From the NCBI GenBank assembly GCA_018335615.1, contig JAGXRS010000014.1, forward strand, positions 1-5,424: a stretch of DNA of 5,424 bases. Reading direction: 5' to 3'. The notes beneath the pieces are model-generated. The model was not told the origin of the DNA. It worked only from the letters and a program-made list of their open reading frames with translations, and did not search any database. The DNA comes from Hydrogenophaga sp. GTDB lineage: Bacteria; Pseudomonadota; Gammaproteobacteria; Burkholderiales; Burkholderiaceae_C. Below are positions 1 through 4,572 of the stretch, piece by piece. Position numbers and translations under genes: made by a program. The first letter of the stretch is position 1; each line of letters begins with the position of its first letter.

Positions 1-604
1 CCGGCAGCCCGAGCCGGGCCGCGAGCTGCACGGCGGCCACGACATGACGCTCGTCGTCCACGCGGCCGGCGCGCTGCAGCTCGATGTAGAAGCGGTGCGT
101 GAACAGGCCGGCCAGTTGCAAGGCCACGTCCATCGCGCGCTGGGTGTCCCCCTGGATCAGCGCCTGCCCCACAGGCCCGGCCTGTGCGCCCGAGAGCATG
201 AGCAGGCCCGCGTTGAGTTCCTCCAGCCATTCGCGCCGGATCACCGCGCCGCCGCGGCCGTCGTTGCGCGTCCAGGCGCGCGCGAGCAGTTCGCTCAGGT
301 TCAGATAGCCCTGCTTGTCCTGCACCAGCAGCACCACACGGGGCGTCACCGCCTGGTGGCTGCCGGGCATGGCGCCAGGGGTTTCGTCTGCAAAACCTTG
401 CAGCATCACCTCGGCCCCCAGCACCGGCTTCACGCCCGCGCCGCGCGCGGCCTTGTAGAACTTGACCGCGCCGAACAGGTTGTTCAGGTCGGTGATGGCC
501 AGGGCGGGCTGGCGGTCGGCCGCCGCAGCGGCCACCACGTCGTCGATGCGGTTGGTGCCGTCAACGACGGAAAATTCGGTGTGCAGGCGCAGGTGGATAA
601 ACAT
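1..604 (-). CDS. dnaE: DNA polymerase III alpha subunit, N-terminal PHP-domain part (partial, runs off left edge)
   Basis: Catalytic subunit of the replicative DNA polymerase III holoenzyme, cytoplasmic. Only the first 201 codons are present; full DnaE proteins are roughly 1,150-1,200 residues. The reading frame begins MFIHLRLHTEFSVVDG (residues 1-16), continues with ALAITDLNNLFGAVKFY (34-50) and GVKPVLGAEV (57-66), and includes FYIELQR (172-178). This is the typical opening of the PHP domain of DnaE1-type polymerases and differs from the opening of the error-prone DnaE2/ImuC. Two positions that hold metal-binding histidines in active PHP domains are Arg6 and Leu40 here, as in the degenerate E. 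coli domain. The ATG at 604-602 is fixed by an in-frame TAA only four codons upstream (616-614). No good Shine-Dalgarno precedes it. It lies 99 bp downstream of the AAA-ATPase-like gene in the same orientation, so it may have its own promoter. Confidence 0.95.
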   Translation of the reverse strand, partial: MFIHLRLHTEFSVVDGTNRIDDVVAAAAADRQPALAITDLNNLFGAVKFYKAARGAGVKPVLGAEVMLQGFADETPGAMPGSHQAVTPRVVLLVQDKQGYLNLSELLARAWTRNDGRGGAVIRREWLEELNAGLLMLSGAQAGPVGQALIQGDTQRAMDVALQLAGLFTHRFYIELQRAGRVDDERHVVAAVQLAARLGLP

Positions 605-624
605 CGGGCCATTTTAGGAGTCCA

Positions 625-648
625 GACTCAGCCATTCGACGCTGAATC
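625..648 (-). repeat. 8-bp inverted repeat in the dnaE upstream region
   Basis: Read on the minus strand, GATTCAGC (648-641) and GCTGAGTC (632-625) can pair over eight positions around an 8-nt loop. There is one U-G wobble on the minus-strand RNA; on the plus strand the same position is a C-A mismatch. The stem is therefore better on the strand transcribed toward dnaE, and it ends about 20 nt before the start codon. There is no T run after it, so it is not a standard intrinsic terminator. It could be a leader hairpin, an operator dyad or chance. Confidence 0.4.
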
Positions 649-703
649 AGGCAATCCGGACACCGGCCGACAAGGGGCAGACACCGTTCGGCAACGGCTC
701 CGC

Positions 704-2296
704 CTACCGGCTCACCGGCGTCAACGTCTCAACCTCAAAGCCCACCACGTTGCGGCTGTCCTTGCTGAACTCCACGCCGATGAGGTGGATGGGTTCGCCC
801 CGGGCGCGGTATTTGTCAGCGTAGCCCTTGTCCTTGATCTGCTGCAGCGCCTTGCCCTGCGGGGTCAGCTCCACCACTTTGAACTCGAACAACAGCACCT
901 CGCCGTTGAACAGCACCGACATGTCCAGGCGCCCGTGGTTGGTGGCATCTTCCAGCCGGATGTCCAGCCCCAGCGCGGCAAAGTAGCTGTAGAAGATGCT
1001 GGCGTAGTAACCCTCGAACTGGGCCAGCTGGTTCTTGCGGTACCCGTCATTCGGGATGCTGGCAAAGAAGGCGTGGAAAAGGTCCTTGAGGCCAGCGAAG
1101 TCCCGCCCGGACAACAGCCGGTACAAACGACCGATGTGGGGACCGGGAATGGCCAGGCCACCGCTCAGGTGTTGCAGCAAACTGTCGTTCAAGCTGGCCT
1201 GCACCTCCAGGTTGGGGTATTTGAGCGTCAGCTCCAGCTGCCCGGGAATCTCCCAGGCCGAGTCGATGGTCAGGTAACCCGCCTGGAACATCAGGGCCTC
1301 GACGGGAATGTGGTCCACATCGAAGGTGGAGAGCAGCTTCTCGTGCGCCACCACCTGGCTCAGATTCGGCGTGAAAAACTGCCGCTCGGCCAGCAGCTGG
1401 ATGAGAAAGGTGGGGGTGCCGGTTTCGAACCAGTAGGGTTTGAATTTGCGATTGCTGAACAGCAGCAGCAGATCAAACGGGTTGTACACGCTGGTGCCCA
1501 GCCAGTTGTATCCGTTGTACCAGTTGCGGATGTGCTCCCGGTCCAGTCCCGGCAGTTCAGGCGCGAAGACCGTGTCCACATCCTCGTCGGTGTAGCCGCA
1601 AATGGCGCTGTAGCGGGCATCCAGGGTGATGTCTTGTAGGTTGTTCAGGCCTGAAAACAGGCTGACTTTGCTGACTTTGGAAACGCCAGTGAGGAAGACG
1701 AACTTCAAATGCGCATCGGCATCCTTGAGCACCGAATACAGGTCTTTCAAGCCCTCGCGCATGTCGATGGCAACAGTGGAGTCGGTGATGTTGTCGAGGA
1801 TGGGTTTGTCGTATTCGTCGATCAACACCACCACGCGCTGACCGGTTTTGGCGTGGATGCGCTGGATCAGGTCAATGAAGCGGCTGCGGGCATCGGGAAA
1901 CTGGGCGGCCAAGCCCAGCCTGGTCTCATGTTCGTGCAGCTTCTGGTGCAGGGCAGCGCGCAGGTCTGCCAAGGTTTTCAGCACACCCGCACCAAAGCTG
2001 ATACGGATGACCGGATGCTTCTTCGTCCAGTCCCACCGGGCTTCCGCCGCCAGCCCTTTGAACAGCTCGGCGTTGCCCTCGAACAGTTCCTTCAGCGTGT
2101 CCAGAAACAGACTTTTGCCAAAGCGGCGCGGACGGCTCAGGAAATACGCCTTGCCAGTGTTGATCAGGTCCAGCGCGTAGCCTGACTTGTCCACGTAGTA
2201 GTGGCCGTCCTCAATGATCTCGCTGAACGTCTGGATGCCGATGGGCAGCCGTCGGCGGGGCTGTGCGTCGGGAGCATCGGTGGCGGTGGGCGTCAT
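704..2296 (-). CDS. AAA-ATPase-like protein with C-terminal PD-(D/E)XK nuclease-like domain
   Basis: A 530-residue protein matching the bacterial AAA-ATPase-like (Pfam AAA-ATPase_like) plus PD-(D/E)XK-type architecture, whose biological role is not settled. Visible motifs: LPIGIQTFSEIIEDGHYYVDK near residues 17-37 (family N-terminus), the P-loop variant RPRRFGKS (55-62), Walker B VVVLIDEYDKP (155-165), a TGVSKVSKVSLFSGLNNL block (203-220), and WYNGYNW (259-265). The C-terminus has RLDMSVLF (456-463) followed by LFEFKVV (469-475), giving a D458 / E471-x-K473 nuclease-like signature, then QIKDKGYADKY (486-496). I chose ATG 2296. A longer reading from TTG 2344 would include a hairpin, and ATG 2305 is an alternative; none has a clear Shine-Dalgarno. 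Sampled 60-base G+C counts are 31 (1441-1500), 30 (1681-1740) and 37 (2041-2100), against 40 (4021-4080) and 43 (4681-4740) elsewhere. This hints at separate ancestry. The ORF is intact. Nuclease activity is inferred, not shown. Confidence 0.88.
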   Translation of the reverse strand: MTPTATDAPDAQPRRRLPIGIQTFSEIIEDGHYYVDKSGYALDLINTGKAYFLSRPRRFGKSLFLDTLKELFEGNAELFKGLAAEARWDWTKKHPVIRISFGAGVLKTLADLRAALHQKLHEHETRLGLAAQFPDARSRFIDLIQRIHAKTGQRVVVLIDEYDKPILDNITDSTVAIDMREGLKDLYSVLKDADAHLKFVFLTGVSKVSKVSLFSGLNNLQDITLDARYSAICGYTDEDVDTVFAPELPGLDREHIRNWYNGYNWLGTSVYNPFDLLLLFSNRKFKPYWFETGTPTFLIQLLAERQFFTPNLSQVVAHEKLLSTFDVDHIPVEALMFQAGYLTIDSAWEIPGQLELTLKYPNLEVQASLNDSLLQHLSGGLAIPGPHIGRLYRLLSGRDFAGLKDLFHAFFASIPNDGYRKNQLAQFEGYYASIFYSYFAALGLDIRLEDATNHGRLDMSVLFNGEVLLFEFKVVELTPQGKALQQIKDKGYADKYRARGEPIHLIGVEFSKDSRNVVGFEVETLTPVSR

Positions 2297-2317
2297 GGCG
2301 ATCATTCTGGCATGCAC

Positions 2318-2340
2318 CCCGCAGGCAAAGCCACTGCGGG
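2318..2340 (-). repeat. 7-bp perfect hairpin between the DUF599 and AAA-ATPase-like genes
   Basis: CCCGCAG (2318-2324) and CTGCGGG (2334-2340) are perfect inverted arms around a 9-nt loop. On the minus strand the hairpin follows the DUF599 stop codon (2359-2357) by 16 nt and ends 21 nt before the ATG at 2296. No T run follows, so an intrinsic terminator is not well supported. It could be an mRNA-processing or stability element between the two genes. Its position is an argument against starting the downstream gene at TTG 2344. Confidence 0.4.
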
Positions 2341-2356
2341 CCAACAGCAGAAACCC

Positions 2357-3052
2357 TCAATCCCGCAGGATGAACAGCACTTCCGAATGGAACTCCCGGC
2401 TGTACAGGATGGCCACCACGATGCCGGTGGCCACCACCATGGCCAGCGGGGACACGAACCAGGCCAGTGCGGCAAAGGAGAAGTAGTAGGCCCGCAAGCC
2501 GTCGTTGAAGGTTTCGGCCGCTGAGCCCACCATGGCAGCGGCGCGGTCGGCGTAGAGCTTGCGGTCGAACTTGCCCGATTCGAAGTCTTCCGGCGCCGGC
2601 ATCGCCCCGATGACCAGCGCGACAAAGGTGTACTGGCGCATGCACCACGAAAAACGGAAGAAGGCGTAAACGAAGATCGCCACCAGCACGAGCACCTTGA
2701 ACTCAAAGACCACCAGGGTGGTGGTCTGGGCGAACGGGATCTCGCTCATCAGTTCGGCGGCCTTGTCGGTGGTGCCGAGCAGGGCAAACAGGCCACCGAT
2801 GACCAGAATCGACGTGGACGAGAAGAACGAGGGCGTCTGGGAGAGCGTCTGCGTGATCAGGCCGTCGAGCATGCGCGGGTCGCGGGCCGTGGCCTGGCGC
2901 ATCCAGTAGGCGCGGTAGCGGTTGGTGGTGACCAGCAGGGACGAGCGCCGCAACCCCCACACCCGGGCAAACCAGGCGTAACCGATCCACAAAGCAAAAA
3001 AGCAGACCAGCGCCAGCCAGTCTGCCCAGGGAAGGATGTTGACGATCTTCAT
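2357..3052 (-). CDS. DUF599 family integral membrane protein
   Basis: A 231-residue inner-membrane protein resembling the DUF599 family (PF04654), which has no established function. Hydrophobic segments are visible at about residues 10-28 (start of WLALVCFFALWIGYAWF), 80-93, 111-132 (TLVVFEFKVLVLVAIFVYAF) and 190-216. The polar stretch after the first segment, RRSSLLVTTNRYRAYWM (35-51), and the segment SPSFF-like QTPSFFSSTSILVIGGLFA (72-90) are the parts I associate with this family, as is the FNDGLRAYYFSFAALAWF region (182-199). The length fits the family. ATG 3052 places the first membrane segment close to the N-terminus. The longer in-frame reading upstream overlaps the flavodoxin gene and looks non-coding. 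There is no Shine-Dalgarno: the bases before the ATG read TTCCTTCC on the coding strand. It starts 46 bp after the flavodoxin stop, so co-transcription is possible. Confidence 0.82.
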   Translation of the reverse strand: MKIVNILPWADWLALVCFFALWIGYAWFARVWGLRRSSLLVTTNRYRAYWMRQATARDPRMLDGLITQTLSQTPSFFSSTSILVIGGLFALLGTTDKAAELMSEIPFAQTTTLVVFEFKVLVLVAIFVYAFFRFSWCMRQYTFVALVIGAMPAPEDFESGKFDRKLYADRAAAMVGSAAETFNDGLRAYYFSFAALAWFVSPLAMVVATGIVVAILYSREFHSEVLFILRD

Positions 3053-3098
3053 GGAAGGAAATGTAAGCGCCGCAGCGCCCTGCCTTCCCGGAGCACGC

Positions 3099-3653
3099 TC
3101 AGCCTTTGATGCGCTGGGCCGTTTGGGCGACGCGCTCGCCGAACAGGCGCGCCGTTTCCAGGTCGCCGGGCAGCATCTCGTTGGCACCCGCGTCGGACGG
3201 GCTCTGCGCCATCGCGCCCGCGAAGGAGCCGACGTAGTTCACGTCGTTGCGCTGCGCGGCCTTGCTGTTGGCGGGCATCAGGCCGGTGCCGACCCACAGG
3301 CCGCTGTGCTGCATGGCCAGCGTGAACAGGTAGTGCAGCGTGGAGTGCTTGTCGCCGTTCATGGTGGCGCTGTTGGTGAAACCGGCAAACAGCTTGTCTT
3401 TCCACTGCTGGCTGAACCAGGGCTTGCTGCTGGCATCGGCAAACTTCTTGAACTGCCAGCTCACGCTGCCCATGTAGGTGGGCGAGCCCATGATGATGGC
3501 ATCGGCTTCGTTCAGCGCCTCCCAGCCGCCTTCGGGCAGGTTGCCCTCGGCATCGATGGCGATCAGCTCGGCGCCTGCGCCCTGCGCCACCGACTGCGCC
3601 ATGCGCTGGGTGTGGCCGTAACCGGAATGAAAAACAACAACGACTTTTGCCAT
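3099..3653 (-). CDS. Flavodoxin family protein / NAD(P)H-dependent FMN oxidoreductase (WrbA-like fold)
   Basis: A 184-residue cytoplasmic flavoprotein, probably binding FMN and acting as an NAD(P)H-dependent reductase of quinones or similar acceptors; the substrate is inferred only from family. The N-terminal beta strand AKVVVVFHSGYGHTQRMA (2-19) ends in the phosphate-binding loop SGYGHTQ (10-16). SPTYMGSVS (57-65) and GFTNSATMNGDK (91-102) are the flavin-contacting loops expected in flavodoxin/WrbA-type proteins. The length is slightly below the roughly 200 residues of WrbA. The ATG at 3653 is supported by AGGAG (coding strand, 3666-3662) eight bases upstream. An extension to 3713 has no such site and would run through the terminator-like hairpin. 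It lies 83 bp downstream of the pirin gene, separated by that hairpin, and 46 bp upstream of the DUF599 gene. Confidence 0.92.
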   Translation of the reverse strand: MAKVVVVFHSGYGHTQRMAQSVAQGAGAELIAIDAEGNLPEGGWEALNEADAIIMGSPTYMGSVSWQFKKFADASSKPWFSQQWKDKLFAGFTNSATMNGDKHSTLHYLFTLAMQHSGLWVGTGLMPANSKAAQRNDVNYVGSFAGAMAQSPSDAGANEMLPGDLETARLFGERVAQTAQRIKG

Positions 3654-3661
3654 GTGGAGAA

Positions 3662-3666
3662 CTCCT
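3662..3666 (-). promoter_or_regulatory. Shine-Dalgarno of the flavodoxin gene, directly after a T run
   Basis: AGGAG on the minus strand, 8 nt before the ATG at 3653-3651. It decides the start of the flavodoxin CDS. Only one base (C at 3667) separates it from the T6 run of the upstream hairpin, so formation of a terminator would release the transcript just before translation signals are made. Confidence 0.75.
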
Positions 3667-3667
3667 G

Positions 3668-3698
3668 AAAAAACAGCCCGGCGACTGCTGCGCCAGGG
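3668..3698 (-). terminator. Intrinsic terminator-like hairpin between pirin and flavodoxin genes (possible attenuator)
   Basis: On the minus strand, CCC-T-GGCG (3698-3691) pairs with CGCCGGG (3683-3677). This gives seven G-C pairs with one bulged base, around a 7-nt loop. After a short CTG, six T residues follow (3673-3668). This fits a Rho-independent terminator for the pirin transcript, which ends at 3737. It is odd because the flavodoxin Shine-Dalgarno begins at 3666, so any upstream promoter for that gene must read through it. Confidence 0.6.
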
Positions 3699-3736
3699 CG
3701 GGTGGTAAAGCAACGAAAAGGGACGGAACGCCGCGC

Positions 3737-4438
3737 TCAGGGCGCCAGATCAAACACCAGCACCTCGGCCTGCTCACCCTCGCTCAGCACGAGGCGGGAT
3801 TCGTCGGCCATCACCGCCGCATCGCCGGCCCGCAGCGCCCGGCCATTGACGTGCAGCGTGCCGCGCACCAGGTGCACATAGGCCTTGCGCTGGGGATCGA
3901 GATCCAGCTGCGCGCGCTCGGCGCCGTCGAACAGGCCCGCGTACAGCGCCGCATCGGCATGGACCGTGACCGATCCTTCGGCACCGTCGGGCGAGGCCAC
4001 CAGCCGCAGGCGGCCGCGCTTGTCGGTCTCGGGAAAGCTCTTCTGCTCGTAGCCCGGCGCGATGCCGCGCACGTTGGGCTCGACCCAGATCTGCAGGAAG
4101 TGCGTGGTCTGGTCGGGCGCGTGGTTGAACTCGCTGTGGCGCACGCCGCTGCCGGCACTCATGCGCTGCACGTCACCGGGCGGGATGCCTTTGATGTTGC
4201 CCATGCTGTCCTTGTGGGCCAGATTGCCTTCAAGCACGTAGCTGATGATCTCCATGTCGCGGTGGCCGTGCGTGCCAAAGCCGGTGCCGGGGGCGATGCG
4301 GTCTTCGTTGATCACCCGCAGGTTGCCCCAGCCCATCCAGGCGGGATCGAAGTACTCGGCAAACGAAAACGAGTGGTGGCTTTTCAGCCAGCCGTGGTCC
4401 GCGAAACCGCGGGCTTCGGCGCGTCGAATCTGCAGCAT
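3737..4438 (-). CDS. Pirin family protein (bicupin, quercetinase-like, YhhW type)
   Basis: A 233-residue cytoplasmic bicupin of the pirin family. Some bacterial members, such as E. coli YhhW, oxidise quercetin in vitro; the physiological substrate is usually unknown. The N-terminal cupin carries the full metal set: GTHGHRDMEI (55-64) supplies H57 and H59, and RHSEFNH (100-106) supplies H101 and E103, the same residue numbers as in YhhW. Other family blocks are HHSFSFAEYFDP (21-32), LRVINEDRI (40-48) and VLEGNLAHKDSMGN (68-81). The C-terminal cupin (about 140-233) has no obvious metal ligands, as usual. ATG 4438 follows AAGGA (4450-4446) by seven bases. The intact ligands point to a working Fe site, unlike YhaK-type relatives with degenerate ligands. 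It is divergent from a LysR gene, which probably controls it. Confidence 0.95.
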   Translation of the reverse strand: MLQIRRAEARGFADHGWLKSHHSFSFAEYFDPAWMGWGNLRVINEDRIAPGTGFGTHGHRDMEIISYVLEGNLAHKDSMGNIKGIPPGDVQRMSAGSGVRHSEFNHAPDQTTHFLQIWVEPNVRGIAPGYEQKSFPETDKRGRLRLVASPDGAEGSVTVHADAALYAGLFDGAERAQLDLDPQRKAYVHLVRGTLHVNGRALRAGDAAVMADESRLVLSEGEQAEVLVFDLAP

Positions 4439-4491
4439 ATCGGGGTCCTTTTCATCGGGTGACCGGCGAGGAAGCGCCGTTTCGTGGGTGA

Positions 4492-4497
4492 ATTATG
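4492..4497 (-). promoter_or_regulatory. Candidate -10 hexamer for the pirin promoter
   Basis: CATAAT on the minus strand (plus-strand ATTATG), differing from TATAAT at one position, about 54 bp upstream of the pirin ATG. No good -35 hexamer lies 16-18 bp upstream (the bases there read about AACGAA). That would fit an activator-dependent LysR target, or the match may be chance. Confidence 0.3.
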
Positions 4498-4541
4498 CGG
4501 AGGCCATCTGTTGTTTCGTTCGCACGGATTTGCTGGCATCA

Positions 4542-4556
4542 TTCGATTAATTTGAA
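4542..4556. promoter_or_regulatory. Candidate LysR-type operator (TTC-N9-GAA, fits T-N11-A)
   Basis: TTC (4542-4544) and GAA (4554-4556) flank nine A/T-rich bases and give T4543-N11-A4555, the general LysR recognition pattern. It lies 16 bp before the regulator's own ATG and abuts its Shine-Dalgarno, where binding could repress the lysR gene itself. The pattern is loose and can occur by chance in A/T-rich DNA. Confidence 0.35.
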
Positions 4557-4572
4557 CAACAAGGACCGCGCC

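Larger units (their letters stand above)
4439..4572. promoter_or_regulatory. Divergent control region between pirin and LysR genes
   Basis: A 134-bp gap with starts pointing outward on both sides, and visibly more A/T-rich in its right half (about 4483-4560) than the flanking genes. Both starts have an AAGGA Shine-Dalgarno (minus strand 4450-4446; plus strand 4561-4565). The gap contains a LysR-box-like dyad (4542-4556), an inverted GTTGTT (4510-4515) / AACAAC (4555-4560) pair, and a short GC hairpin CGGCG / CGCCG (4464-4468 / 4475-4479) that would lie in the pirin leader. A LysR regulator binding here to control both genes is the usual arrangement of the family; binding itself is inferred. 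Confidence 0.65.

Noticed and set aside
684..697. CCGTT / AACGG hairpin with a 4-nt loop after the AAA-ATPase-like stop codon, considered as its terminator
   Set aside because: Only five perfect pairs and no T run follow on the minus strand, so termination is not supported.
44..1639. 531-codon plus-strand ORF spanning the dnaE 5' end, the intergenic gap and half of the AAA-ATPase-like gene
   Set aside because: It is antisense to two well-supported genes and crosses the gap between them. The translation is low-complexity (rich in Q, V, H, A, G, L) with no recognisable domain, as expected for an antisense shadow in high-GC DNA.
605..2356. Searched for target-site duplications or terminal inverted repeats around the AAA-ATPase-like gene as a sign of insertion
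   Set aside because: Only short ACCGG-type matches common in GC-rich DNA were seen; no paired repeat flanks the gene and no transposase or integrase is present.
3647..4462. 271-codon plus-strand ORF opposite the pirin gene, and a similar 210-codon ORF at 3036-3668 opposite the flavodoxin gene
   Set aside because: Both mirror codon-biased genes with intact family motifs on the other strand, and neither has a recognisable domain.
4464..4479. CGGCG / CGCCG short hairpin in the pirin leader as a riboswitch or terminator
   Set aside because: A 5-bp stem with a 6-nt loop and no T run or known aptamer features; too weak to call.
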